DNA from: Desulfobacteraceae bacterium
GTDB taxonomy: Bacteria > Desulfobacterota > Desulfobacteria > Desulfobacterales > Desulfosarcinaceae
Direction of reading: 5' to 3'
DNA: 64,000 bases
Assembly: GCA_024230435.1 (NCBI GenBank)
Contig: JAAERL010001005.1
Location: 27,879-91,878 of the forward strand
The notes under the pieces were generated by a model. The model searched no databases and was not told the DNA's origin. It was given only the letters and a program-made list of their open reading frames with translations. Below, in pieces: positions 44,770 to 53,966 of this stretch. Positions within the stretch are counted from its first letter, which is position 1, and each line of letters starts with the position of its first letter. The position numbers were made by a program, and so were the translations under genes.

Positions 44770-44938
44770 TTAGTGTCCATCAAAAAATAGGAAATTTTGC
44801 TTGAAGTCAAGGTGTCCGAAAAATTTTACCACAGGCGCCTTATTGGTATGGCCAGAGAGCGATATTGCGAGGAGAAAATTTTTCGAATACAACTAAGATA
44901 TTATACAAATCAGCCATTTATGGATGGGCGCTAATTAG
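44766..44938 (+). repeat. R3 palindromic repeat abutting R1 copy 6
   Basis: About 173 bp with clean inverted ends CTAATTAGTGTCCAT and ATGGGCGCTAATTAG. The inside matches the reverse complement of 39490-39661 at most positions. It is followed by two direct copies of AAACGTCCCATATA before the sensor kinase gene. Confidence 0.88.
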
Positions 44939-45010
44939 GAAACGTCCCATATAAAACGTCCCATATAAATAGAATAATAAGACAGCCTGTTCACCGGAGG
45001 AAGGCGTCAA

Positions 45011-46705
45011 ATGACCTTACATGATCCGGAATCCTTGGCCAACGCATGGTCCCGCCTTAAAGACTATCTGCGAAAAGGCGCGGGAGCTGTTCGGCTGGGT
45101 TTCGAAAATATCAACTTTTTGCATCAAATGCTTGAGGAAAACAAAGTGCTTTTTAATGCAATGGTCGATGCCTTCGAGGCAAAGATTTATATCTGTTCCT
45201 CCAATTATCGGATCGAATATCTCAACGAGCGTATGATCCGGCATTTGGGTTATGATGCAACGGGTGAATTTTGCTATGAGGCATTCGGACGCCAGAGCGT
45301 TTGCCCCTGGTGTATCAACAACCGTATCCTCAAAGGCGAGACTGTAAAGAGGGAATTTATCAGTCCCAAAGACAAGCATTGGTACTATGTGGTTAACGCG
45401 CCCATTCGTCATGCCGATGGCAGCACATCAAAGTATGCTATGATGATGGATATTCATCACCGCAAACTCAATGAACATGAACTTAAAAAACACCGGACCC
45501 ACCTTGAAGAATTGGTCAAAGCGCGAACCGCGGAACTAACCTTTACCAATGCCCAGCTCAGGTTGGAAATTGAAGAACGCAAAGAGGCAGAAGACGCCTT
45601 GCGGCGCAGCGAAGCAAAATACCGCGAGCTGGTGGAAAACGCCAACAGCATGATCATTCGGTTTGACACCCAGGGCCGGCTGACGTTTTTCAACGAATAT
45701 GCCCAAAAATTTTTTGGTTGCTCCGAATCTGAAATTTTAGGCCGCAATATCCTTGATACGATTTTGTCTGAAGTGGATACAAACATGGAGAATACCAGGG
45801 AAAAAATGGAAAATTTTTTAGCTAGTCCTGAAAAATACGAAAACACCATACTTGAGAATATATCCACGAACGGAGACCGGGCATGGGTTGCCTGGACCAA
45901 TCGGCCTATCCGCGACAAAAATGATTATATAGTCGAATTCCTATGCGTGGGCGTCGATATTACAGAGCGCAAACAGGCTCGTCAGAAAATACAAAACCTG
46001 ACCCATGAATTGCTCAAAGCCCAGGAAAATGAACGATACAAAATTTCCCGGGATCTTCACGATCATATCGCCCAGGATTTATCCAGTTTAAAAATCGGGT
46101 TGCAGACCCTTTTTGAAAATGATGAGCCGGTCCGGACCAGCCACCGGAAACGTGTGGATAATCTTGTGCAGGTATTGCAACGCTCGATAACTGAAGTGCG
46201 TAATATTGCCTATGGGTTGCGTCCTCCCGGCCTGGACCAGTTGGGCCTGGCAAGCACACTTTTTATCTACTGTGAAGACTTTGGAAAAAACAACGACCTT
46301 AAAATCGACTTCATGGCCGCAGGCCTGGATGACCTTGTTTTAGATGAAGATACTCAAATCAACATATATCGCCTGACCCAGGAGGCGCTACATAATGTCA
46401 ATAAACATTCAAAAGCCAAAAAAGTTGTTATCCGCCTGGTAGCTTCTTCACCGCACCTGATGCTGCGTATCATTGATGACGGGGAAGGATTCGATGTGAA
46501 GCACTGGCGATCCGGCCCTAACATGGATAAAAAAATGGGGCTCAGCAGTATGGAAGAGCGCGTTGGTTTACTCGACGGTTTAATTGACATCCGCTCGCGC
46601 CCCGGAAAAGGAACGGCCATTTTCATTACCATTCCCACAAAGGATTTACATCGTGACTCAAAAAAAGAAAATTTTAATCATCGACGATCATCCATTGTTT
46701 CGTGA
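45011..46705 (+). CDS. PAS-domain sensor histidine kinase, NarL/DegS type (HisKA_3)
   Basis: A 564-residue cytosolic kinase without membrane segments. One PAS-like domain lies at about 45-155, a coiled coil at about 155-200 and a second PAS domain at about 200-320 (SEAKYRELVENANSMIIRFD, split over 197-216). The dimerisation/phospho-acceptor segment contains H350 in RDLHDHIAQD. The ATPase domain has LTQEALHNVNKHSKA and GLSSMEERV. The first PAS domain contains cysteines (CPWC at about 98-101) that might bind a cofactor or sense redox (inference). Start is supported by GGAGGAAG. The response regulator gene overlaps its end. Confidence 0.92.
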   Translation: MTLHDPESLANAWSRLKDYLRKGAGAVRLGFENINFLHQMLEENKVLFNAMVDAFEAKIYICSSNYRIEYLNERMIRHLGYDATGEFCYEAFGRQSVCPWCINNRILKGETVKREFISPKDKHWYYVVNAPIRHADGSTSKYAMMMDIHHRKLNEHELKKHRTHLEELVKARTAELTFTNAQLRLEIEERKEAEDALRRSEAKYRELVENANSMIIRFDTQGRLTFFNEYAQKFFGCSESEILGRNILDTILSEVDTNMENTREKMENFLASPEKYENTILENISTNGDRAWVAWTNRPIRDKNDYIVEFLCVGVDITERKQARQKIQNLTHELLKAQENERYKISRDLHDHIAQDLSSLKIGLQTLFENDEPVRTSHRKRVDNLVQVLQRSITEVRNIAYGLRPPGLDQLGLASTLFIYCEDFGKNNDLKIDFMAAGLDDLVLDEDTQINIYRLTQEALHNVNKHSKAKKVVIRLVASSPHLMLRIIDDGEGFDVKHWRSGPNMDKKMGLSSMEERVGLLDGLIDIRSRPGKGTAIFITIPTKDLHRDSKKENFNHRRSSIVS

Positions 46706-47330
46706 GGGAATCAAGACCATCATTAACCGTGATGGCAGTTTTGAAGTCGTGGCTGAGGCAGGAACGGGCCGTGAAGGCATCGCAAAGGCTTGTGAACTTA
46801 AACCGGATGTGGTCCTGGTCGATATTTCCCTTCCGGATGAAAATGGAATCGAAGTTACCCGTAAAATTCACAGGCATTTAGGCAAGGTGAAGCTGATGAT
46901 CTTAAGCATGCATTCGAAGATTGATTATATTGTAGAAGCCTTTCAAGCCGGAGCAACAGGCTACGTCGTAAAAGAATCCGCCGCAGACCGGCTGGCCCAA
47001 GGCATTGGAGCAGTAGCCTCGGGAGAATATTTCCTCGATAGCTCCATTTCCCATGAAGTGGTCGCTAAGCTAATGCAGTCTCCTGTCAAGGAAGCCAAGG
47101 TAAGTGATTCGGGCTATGGCAAGCTCACCAGCCGGGAACAGCAAATCATGCGCCTGCTGGCTGAAGGATCATCCAAATCCGATATTGCCGATCAGCTTTG
47201 TATTAGCATCAAAACTGTAGAAAATCACCGCAGCAACATCATGCGCAAACTAAATATTCATAATGCCATGGAGCTGGTTCGTTATGCCGCCAGGCTTGGG
47301 CTTATTGATGTTGACTTGTGGAAAGAGTAA
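46653..47330 (+). CDS. NarL/FixJ-family response regulator
   Basis: A 225-residue regulator: receiver domain (ILIIDDHPLF start, phospho-acceptor D57 in VLVDISLPDENG) and a LuxR-type DNA-binding helix-turn-helix (LTSREQQIMRLLAEGSSKSD, then KTVENHRSNIMRKL). I place the start at the GTG at 46653, which has AAAGGA nine bases upstream and gives the standard family N-terminus. The gene overlaps the kinase gene by 53 bp and is its cognate partner. A hairpin follows at 47356-47389. Confidence 0.93.
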   Translation: MTQKKKILIIDDHPLFREGIKTIINRDGSFEVVAEAGTGREGIAKACELKPDVVLVDISLPDENGIEVTRKIHRHLGKVKLMILSMHSKIDYIVEAFQAGATGYVVKESAADRLAQGIGAVASGEYFLDSSISHEVVAKLMQSPVKEAKVSDSGYGKLTSREQQIMRLLAEGSSKSDIADQLCISIKTVENHRSNIMRKLNIHNAMELVRYAARLGLIDVDLWKE

Positions 47331-47355
47331 ATAATCCCGGCTCTGGTTTCATCCC

Positions 47356-47389
47356 AAAACGGGAATTTATCCCGCCAGCGTCCCGTTTT
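47356..47389 (+). terminator. Hairpin after the NarL-type regulator
   Basis: A 9-bp stem (AAAACGGGA/TCCCGTTTT) with a 16-base loop lies 26 bp after the regulator stop. The T run is part of the stem, so its strength is uncertain. Confidence 0.5.
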
Positions 47390-47524
47390 CCCTAAAAAAT
47401 AAGCAAGTTGCTTCATAGACAGGTCAAACAGCATTCGATATAGTTTTTTATATAACCCAGAGTCACAGTTTAAAGTTCAATATTTACAGACAGTTAATTT
47501 TAAAAAGAAAAAGGAGTATAACGT

Positions 47525-47725
47525 ATGATTTCATCTCCCTGCAAGAACTGTCACAAAAAGAACTTTCCCAAAGATGAATGTTTGAAAAACTGTCAACTTA
47601 TTCAGAATATACAAGGTATACAGCTATCAAGAAGGGAAAGTAATGTATACACAGCGGTTGATTTTACGGAAGACAGCCGCTTTCAAGTCGCTTCACCATT
47701 TGCAAGCTCTTTGAATGTTTGCTAA
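47525..47725 (+). CDS. Small cysteine-containing protein (66 aa)
   Basis: A 66-residue protein whose N-terminus carries CKNCHKKNFPKDECLKNC, two cysteine pairs that could bind zinc or another metal. The rest has no recognisable motif. A strong ribosome-binding site (AAGGAG) precedes the ATG, which makes it likely to be a real gene. It follows the NarL-type regulator by 194 bp. I do not recognise the family. Confidence 0.65.
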   Translation: MISSPCKNCHKKNFPKDECLKNCQLIQNIQGIQLSRRESNVYTAVDFTEDSRFQVASPFASSLNVC

Positions 47726-47792
47726 AGCTAATAGCATCTGCTGGAAAAATTAGGCTTCACCTTATTATATTTAAAAAAATTTAGGCATTCGC

Positions 47793-48206
47793 ATGCATAA
47801 AAATGAAAGCGTTTCTCCTTTACCCTGGGATTTTTTCCCATGTAACCGGGAAAATAAACGATTGAGTCATATGCATAGCGCTTTGGCCAGCGCAACTGAT
47901 ATCTCCTGCACCGGCTTAACGGCCACTAAGACACGCAAGGAATGGACCGATACCATGCCAAAGGACTCTAAAATAAACCTAAACCATTCGGCAAGGGCAA
48001 ATGGATCTTTACGATCCGTAAATCGCATTGTTAATTCGAAAGAGACTGCCGATAAAAGAAGTCACATTAACATTACGGCCATGATTCGCAGCCTGCAAAG
48101 AACCGAAGGCTATACTGACTGTTTTCGCCGTGGAAATGTCAAGTGTGGCGAATTGAGCTGCTCCTGGCGGCAATACTGCTTAGATCAGTCCGAAGATACG
48201 GTTTGA
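47793..48206 (+). CDS. Hypothetical protein with C-terminal Cys cluster
   Basis: A protein of up to 137 residues with a low-complexity N-terminal part and a C-terminal cluster RTEGYTDCFRRGNVKCGELS, followed by CSWRQYC. The Cys and Trp spacing suggests a small metal-binding or disulphide-bonded module. The start is uncertain because no good ribosome-binding site precedes 47793; a shorter form starting near 47953 is possible. It follows the other small Cys protein on the same strand. Function unknown. Confidence 0.45.
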   Translation: MHKNESVSPLPWDFFPCNRENKRLSHMHSALASATDISCTGLTATKTRKEWTDTMPKDSKINLNHSARANGSLRSVNRIVNSKETADKRSHINITAMIRSLQRTEGYTDCFRRGNVKCGELSCSWRQYCLDQSEDTV

Positions 48207-48408
48207 TGGTTTAGCGCAAACAGTGCTAACTTTAAACTAACCCCCCCCTTTTTTTTCCTCAGTGCAACTTTAAAAAGGTACTGGTCGTTTGTTCATGCCC
48301 GTCATTTTTTTAACTCATTGAAATAATAAGAATCTGGCATAAAAAGTAACGAAATTATCCGCCCCGGCCAATGAATGAATATCATTTAATAAATAAAGAT
48401 AGGCAATC

Positions 48409-50703
48409 CTAAAAAACTACCTTCCGTACATGCCAATGGGCAGGCAGCAAAAGCTTATAATCGGTCTGGCCATAACGCTGGTCAATTAAAAGCACCACGC
48501 CTTTATCCTGTTCGGACCTGATAACCCGCCCGGCTGCTTGCAGTACCCGTATCATACCGGGAAAACGATATGCGAAGTCAAATCCGGCGCCATCCTCGCG
48601 CTCATAGTAATCCTTGATCAGTTCTCTTTCAAGGCTGATACCCGGCAGCCCAACACCCACAATCACTGCGCCGGTCAAACGTTCGCCTTTCAAGTCTATC
48701 CCTTCGCCGAAAACACCTCCCATGACCGCAAATCCAACCAGGGAGTCTTGGGCAGTGTCTTGAAAAAGGTTTATAAATGTCTCTCTTTGCTTTTCAGACA
48801 TGGCCGGGGTTTGGACAATGGTTTCAATGCCTTGATTATCAGCGCAAAAGCGATCATAAATCAAATTCATGTATGCATAAGAGGGAAAAAACAGCAGATA
48901 ATTTCCCCTGCGCTTGAGCACCAGATCTGAAATAGTTCTGCTGAGCCGGTTGCATGATTTTTTGCGCTGATGATAAAAGGTTGAAATCCGTGTAGCCGCC
49001 AAAACGGACAGGTTTTCTGGTGGAAACGGTGAAGGTAAATTGAGTTTGCGTATTTGCCGGGTACATCCAAAAACGGATTGAAAATAAGTTGCAGGAGCCA
49101 ATGTCGCTGAAAAAAAAACAGATGCGCGGCATCTTTGCCAAATTTGCCTCAATTGCCTTGCCGGATCTAAACAAAAAAGTTTCACCGTAAAATCATCATC
49201 GCTTATTTCGTAAATGGCGGCATAACTTTGGTCAAATTGTTCTGCGGCCCGCAAAAACTCCAGACAATCAAAAAAGAACCTGGCAAGCTCATCCCTGAAG
49301 AACGACTTTATATTTGTTCTTAACCAGTTTTCCGATAAGCGGGTAAATTCCTGAAGCTGTTCAATAAAATTATCCGGAAGATGATGTTCAACAAGGCTGC
49401 CGCCGGCTTGACGGCAGCGGTTTTCGGCTGTGGATAGCCATTTGTTCAAACGCCTTGACTGACGATGTAACCCTGGCAAATCGTCCTTTATCAGACGTGT
49501 CAATGCAAGCAAGGATTGTTTTTTCAAAACCGCGGAAAACATTTCTCTGGCCCGATCAACCAGGTTATGAGCTTCATCCACAAGAACGGCCTGGGTTTGG
49601 CCAGACTCCAGGAAAAGCCGCTTGATGGTTACCGTCGGATCGAAGGCATAATTGTAATCACCAATTAAACAATCCACCCAGGTGATTAATTCCAAAGACA
49701 ACTCAAAAGGGCAAACCGAATGTTTCCTTGCAACAGCCTCAAGCACCTCGCGGGTACAGGCCTTATGTGAAAATGCAGTGGAAACAGCTTGGTTGATACG
49801 ATCATAAAACCCTTTGGAAAATTCACATTCTTCGGGAAGACAAGCCGATTCGGGATTAAAGCAGATTTTATCTTTAGCGGTAAGGGTTAGCGCCTTGAGC
49901 GCGGCCCCGCGGGCCCTGAGCTCATCTAAGGCTTTCTCGGCCGCTATACGGCCGGTGGTTCGCGCCGTAAGAAAAATCACCTTGGGAATCAATTGCTCGC
50001 CAAGCGCTTTTACTGACGGAAAAAGGGCCGCCATTGTTTTGCCAATACCAGTGGGCGCCTGTACAAACAATTGCACCTTGTCCCGAAAGGCTCGATAAAC
50101 TTCAACAGCCATGCTCCTTTGACCGGACCGGTAATTAACGTAAGGAAATCCTAAATTCGAAATGGTGTTGTTCCTGAGCTCACGCCACTGATAAACGGTA
50201 CGCAGCCAGATTAAGTAATTGGAAAGCACATCGTTAAAAAATTCAGAAAGTTCGGATAATGTAACGTGACGTGTCAGCTCATGGGTGCGATAGTTTTTCG
50301 GGTCCACGTAGGTAAGCTGAACATCGAGGTGGTCAAGGTTTTCCTGCAAAGCCCACAGATACGCATAGCATTGAGCTTGACCCCAGTGCACCGGATTCGG
50401 ATTGGCTTCAAGGTCCTGAACTGAGCGGCGCGATGTTTTGATCTCTTCAATCACGGTGCGCTCATCGCGCGTATATATGCCGTCAACCCGTCCGCTGACA
50501 ATTACTGTGCAGTCCGAATATTTTTTTTTAAAACAAACCGCAACCTCAGCCTGATACGTATCCGGGCGCTGCTGCTGTGTCTTTTGGTGAGCCCGTATCC
50601 CTTCAACGGCAGAAACCGTGCTGAAAAAGTCTGTGCGTAAATCTCCTGCCCTTAACTCATATTCAACCAAAGCGCGAACAGATATGTTGAACTCAGTTTT
50701 CAC
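48409..50703 (-). CDS. DinG/XPD-like helicase with N-terminal RecB-type nuclease domain
   Basis: A 764-residue protein. The first 180 residues look like a PD-(D/E)XK nuclease of the RecB/Cas4 type: GRVDGIY, then VIEEIKT (the ExK motif), and the QxxxY-like WGQAQCYAY. The remainder is an SF2 helicase of the DinG/XPD family with Walker A QAPTGIGKT, a cysteine set fitting an Fe-S cluster (CFNPESAC, EECEF, VCPFE), the DEAH box LVDEAHNL and VLQAAGRVIRS near the end. It probably unwinds and trims DNA during repair. Start is a GTG at 50703 with AAAGG 11 bases upstream. The fusion is known in some bacteria. Confidence 0.88.
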   Translation of the reverse strand: MKTEFNISVRALVEYELRAGDLRTDFFSTVSAVEGIRAHQKTQQQRPDTYQAEVAVCFKKKYSDCTVIVSGRVDGIYTRDERTVIEEIKTSRRSVQDLEANPNPVHWGQAQCYAYLWALQENLDHLDVQLTYVDPKNYRTHELTRHVTLSELSEFFNDVLSNYLIWLRTVYQWRELRNNTISNLGFPYVNYRSGQRSMAVEVYRAFRDKVQLFVQAPTGIGKTMAALFPSVKALGEQLIPKVIFLTARTTGRIAAEKALDELRARGAALKALTLTAKDKICFNPESACLPEECEFSKGFYDRINQAVSTAFSHKACTREVLEAVARKHSVCPFELSLELITWVDCLIGDYNYAFDPTVTIKRLFLESGQTQAVLVDEAHNLVDRAREMFSAVLKKQSLLALTRLIKDDLPGLHRQSRRLNKWLSTAENRCRQAGGSLVEHHLPDNFIEQLQEFTRLSENWLRTNIKSFFRDELARFFFDCLEFLRAAEQFDQSYAAIYEISDDDFTVKLFCLDPARQLRQIWQRCRASVFFSATLAPATYFQSVFGCTRQIRKLNLPSPFPPENLSVLAATRISTFYHQRKKSCNRLSRTISDLVLKRRGNYLLFFPSYAYMNLIYDRFCADNQGIETIVQTPAMSEKQRETFINLFQDTAQDSLVGFAVMGGVFGEGIDLKGERLTGAVIVGVGLPGISLERELIKDYYEREDGAGFDFAYRFPGMIRVLQAAGRVIRSEQDKGVVLLIDQRYGQTDYKLLLPAHWHVRKVVF

Positions 50704-50846
50704 GTCAGTATCAACCTTTTTGAGGACCTTGCAAGCTGTAAATATAACAAAGGATCATATAGAAGGATCATATAAATGGAATGCTAAAATTTGCCAACTC
50801 TCAAAATTGGTGTCTATTATATTCTTTAACAGAAATCGCCTTAGGC

Positions 50847-51146
50847 TTATTTTTTTTCACATCGAAACGCTTGGGCCGAAGCAGACTGAGGCGCTTTATG
50901 AAGCCAAACGATATGTGTAGCCCCGAGTTTTACAGCCCGTGCTTTGATTTTGTGTTGCATGTGCCAGACAGCGTAAGTGGTAATCGGGTTATTCGCGTCC
51001 GCCATTTCCGAAATAACTCCCAGGCTGGCACAGCTTTTAACCATCGGAGCTTCGGCATCAATTAATTCCGGGTAGGTGTCAGGCATCAAAGATGCACACC
51101 CCGGAATTGCTAACACCATCGCTGCAATAATTGCCCGGCATTTCAT
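50847..51146 (-). CDS. Small lipoprotein, DUF4156-like
   Basis: A 99-residue probable lipoprotein with a signal ending AIPGC (Cys at about residue 17). The mature part resembles the DUF4156 family of small outer-membrane lipoproteins (SCASLGVISEM near the middle, then a helical segment and GATHIVWL). I place the start at 51146, because GGAGG stands six bases before it; the upstream frame extension has no such site. Function unknown. It lies upstream of the helicase on the same strand. Confidence 0.75.
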   Translation of the reverse strand: MKCRAIIAAMVLAIPGCASLMPDTYPELIDAEAPMVKSCASLGVISEMADANNPITTYAVWHMQHKIKARAVKLGATHIVWLHKAPQSASAQAFRCEKK

Positions 51147-51282
51147 TGAGGCCCTCCGGTGACTGCTCCCGGCAATGAATTGCCGGGGATTGCCGTTAAA
51201 AAACACTAAAATTTAGTATGGCGCCATTTTTTACTTTTTACCATACAAACAATTGGAGGCTTGGCAAAGGCTCTAAACGCAA

Positions 51283-51312
51283 CCGCCCCGGAAGCCATAG
51301 CCTCCGGGGCGG
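51283..51312 (-). terminator. GC-rich terminator-like hairpin
   Basis: A perfect 10-bp stem (CCGCCCCGGA/TCCGGGGCGG) with a 10-base loop lies between the small lipoprotein and the small gene at 51361. It would end transcription from the latter on the minus strand; a T-rich tract is better on the plus strand, so it may be bidirectional. Confidence 0.65.
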
Positions 51313-51360
51313 TAGTGTTTTTCATTTTAGAAAACCCTTATAACAAGTTTCCGGTGCTGT

Positions 51361-51612
51361 TTATTTGGGTCCAATTCTTACTCTGGCTGATTTGTCAACA
51401 GATTGGTCTGCGTGAATGCCTTTCAGATTTAGCCAAAAATTGCCTTGATCATTTGTTTTGTTTTTAGTGTTTTGACGGGATTGAACAAAAATTTTCCCTA
51501 AACCGATAGCTTCGAGTTTTGATAAATTTAAAGCATTATTTAACTCGGCGCCAACTGTATTATCCGGGATAATTTTATTTTGAGTTATACTAAAAGTAAC
51601 CATGCCGCGCAT
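51361..51612 (-). CDS. Small hypothetical protein (83 aa)
   Basis: An 83-residue soluble protein without recognisable motif. It has a good ribosome-binding site (GAGG before ATG) and a strong hairpin 50 bp after its stop, both favouring a real, separately ended gene. It lies 30 bp downstream of the ADP-forming acyl-CoA synthetase gene on the same strand and so may be the last gene of that operon. Function unknown. Confidence 0.6.
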   Translation of the reverse strand: MRGMVTFSITQNKIIPDNTVGAELNNALNLSKLEAIGLGKIFVQSRQNTKNKTNDQGNFWLNLKGIHADQSVDKSARVRIGPK

Positions 51613-51642
51613 AATTTTTTCCTCTTTAAAAACAAATGGATA

Positions 51643-53925
51643 CTATTTAAGCCATTCTGAATAGTTCCCGGTATTCTTCATCATGCGATAACGAACAAAT
51701 CCATTCAGGCAACACATAGCTTGGCTGGCTGATAAAAAGGTTGGCACGCCGCCTTCTTCAAGAACTTGGCCGAACCGGTTGTAAACCACATCAGCTCCTG
51801 CCGTGATACATATGGAAACCACAACCGGTTTGCGATGTTTACGCACTTGCCGGACGATTCGAAAGGCGACGTTTTCCGGATCATCGGCCATTTCTTCATC
51901 CGTGGTATTTAATGCAGGCGTATGGGGTACAATGGAGATAAAAAGACAGTCGACCTTATTGGAGCTTAATACTGTGTCTATGCTGCGTTCAAACAAACTG
52001 TCATCAGCCATTGGCGTTAAATCCAGCAAGGGGTCCACAGATACAAACGGCGGTATAATATCAGACAGCGCCTGATTAGTGGCTTCGTCAAAAACTGCGA
52101 CCTCAAGACCGCCCAGGTTATCAGCGGCATAGGTTTTTTCATATCCGGCATTGGCGATAATGCCCACACGATTACCGGTAACTGAAAAATCATTAAACAG
52201 GGCAAAGGTCTTTATCAAGTCCTTATGCTCCATAACAGTTTCGGCAACCACCAAGCCTGCCTGCTTCATTGTAGCCTTGGCAACGGCATATTCTCCGGCC
52301 ATACTGGCAGTATGAGATTGGGTCGCTTTTTGACCTGCTTCGGTACGGCCTGCTTTATAAACAATCACCGGTTTGGGGCAACGGCTGGCTTCATTGTAAA
52401 ACCGTGCTCCCGCGCCCGGTTTAAAGCCTTCTATGTAACAGCCGATAACGTCAACCTGATCCGAATTACCGAAATAGGCAATTAGATCGGATGGATCGAT
52501 ATCCAGTTGATTACCATAACTGACAATGGCCCGAGGCGATATGCTATGGCGCAAATTGTGCAGCTCCGTCAGACCTAAAGCACCGCTTTGACTAATAAGC
52601 GCAACCCGGCGGTTTTGTCCCGAAGTCAGTTTGAGTTTCTTCTCGGGTATAAAAAAGGTATTAATTCCCGGTGCTTCCTCGTTTCCAAGATAGACAACTC
52701 CCAGACAATTGGGCCCTAAAAGACGCATATCGTTTTTTCTGGCAATTGCCAGAATCTCATGTTCCACATCTTCGCCATGACTGTTACCGGTTTCGCTGAA
52801 TCCGCCGGGAATCAGGATAATCGCCTTGACAGCTTTACGGGCGCAATCGTTGACAACATCTAAAACAAACTTGGCCGGAACGCTAATCACCGCCAGTTCA
52901 ATGTGCGCAGGAATCTGGTCTACAGCCGGATAAATGGGCAGAACTTTTTCCTCCAGCCGGATTTCATTTCCTTTTGGATTGACACAATAAACATCATCTC
53001 TTCCAAGAGCCACGAGATTGTTGGCGATAATGGTTCCCGGAGCCTCTTGATTTTGAGTGCTCACTCCCACGACTGCAACACCTTCCGGATTGAAAATTGT
53101 CTCCACAGAAGCGGGCGCAAATTCCAACCGGTTGTCATAGGTTGTGTGACGCGGCTCGAATACCGCATAACCATCCAGGGCCAGAAACCGGCCTTGGGGG
53201 TCGAAAATAAAAGGGTTAACTTCAAATTCCTTAATCACAAAGCGAGAACCGCTGTCAAAAAACTTTGAAAAAGAAACCGCCAGATCACTGAATTTCAAGC
53301 CCGCCTCTATGGCTTTGGCAGTATAGTCCTTTTTGCCTTCTTGGGCATATTTTTCCTGAATACGCGTAGAGTATAGCAAGGCTTCGGCCCATTTCCGATC
53401 AATAGGGGCCCGGATCAAATTGGGAGGTGAAAAGCTTTTAGCAAAATGCTCGGCGTCACTGCCCCCCTTTGAAAAGGAAATCACCGGCCCGAAGGCGTCG
53501 CTTTCCCGGAAACCCAAAAGAATTTCATTACCAAGATCCTTGGAATATTCTACAAATTCCACCAGCAAAATACCCTCTACACGGTGACCTGCATCTTCAA
53601 GCCTTTTTTTCATCCGGTCAAAGCAAAACTTTATAAAATCGAGATCTTTTACTGCAATCTCAACGGCTCCGGCCTTTTGCTTATGGGCGATATCAGGAGC
53701 AACCGCTTTTAAAACCAGCTTATCGCTTTTATAGCCTGATAGCAGCTGCGGTGTTATTTGCAACGCTTGTGTTACTAAGTGATGTGTGGGCACATTAAGT
53801 CTTAAATTCATCAATATGGCATAAACTTCATGCTCGTAAAGCATTGTGCGCCCCTGCCCATGGGCATTTTCAAGTATCTGCGCCACGGCTGCGGCGGACT
53901 TACTATTTAAAGGGGACTCCGGCAT
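51643..53925 (-). CDS. ADP-forming acyl-CoA synthetase (acetate/aryl-acetate-CoA ligase type), inverted domain order
   Basis: A 760-residue NDP-forming acyl-CoA synthetase that converts an acyl-CoA, ADP and phosphate to the acid, ATP and CoA. Residues 1-240 form the ATP-grasp domain; then come the CoA-binding Rossmann domain (EGVAVVGVS at about 280) and the ligase domains, with ALISQSGALG and ATQSHTASMAGEY. That last stretch holds the probable phospho-histidine. In most fused enzymes (PatZ, archaeal ACD) the alpha part comes first, so the order here is reversed. It is the last enzyme of the aminotransferase-iorA-iorB operon and probably acts on aryl-acetyl-CoA made by Ior. Confidence 0.9.
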   Translation of the reverse strand: MPESPLNSKSAAAVAQILENAHGQGRTMLYEHEVYAILMNLRLNVPTHHLVTQALQITPQLLSGYKSDKLVLKAVAPDIAHKQKAGAVEIAVKDLDFIKFCFDRMKKRLEDAGHRVEGILLVEFVEYSKDLGNEILLGFRESDAFGPVISFSKGGSDAEHFAKSFSPPNLIRAPIDRKWAEALLYSTRIQEKYAQEGKKDYTAKAIEAGLKFSDLAVSFSKFFDSGSRFVIKEFEVNPFIFDPQGRFLALDGYAVFEPRHTTYDNRLEFAPASVETIFNPEGVAVVGVSTQNQEAPGTIIANNLVALGRDDVYCVNPKGNEIRLEEKVLPIYPAVDQIPAHIELAVISVPAKFVLDVVNDCARKAVKAIILIPGGFSETGNSHGEDVEHEILAIARKNDMRLLGPNCLGVVYLGNEEAPGINTFFIPEKKLKLTSGQNRRVALISQSGALGLTELHNLRHSISPRAIVSYGNQLDIDPSDLIAYFGNSDQVDVIGCYIEGFKPGAGARFYNEASRCPKPVIVYKAGRTEAGQKATQSHTASMAGEYAVAKATMKQAGLVVAETVMEHKDLIKTFALFNDFSVTGNRVGIIANAGYEKTYAADNLGGLEVAVFDEATNQALSDIIPPFVSVDPLLDLTPMADDSLFERSIDTVLSSNKVDCLFISIVPHTPALNTTDEEMADDPENVAFRIVRQVRKHRKPVVVSICITAGADVVYNRFGQVLEEGGVPTFLSASQAMCCLNGFVRYRMMKNTGNYSEWLK

Positions 53926-53966
53926 AAAACCTCCGTAATCAGATCATGTTGTATTTGGTTCTGCAA

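Noticed and set aside
48240..48258. C-run followed by T-run as a terminator
   Set aside because: There is no inverted repeat ahead of the T-run; it is a simple homopolymer tract.
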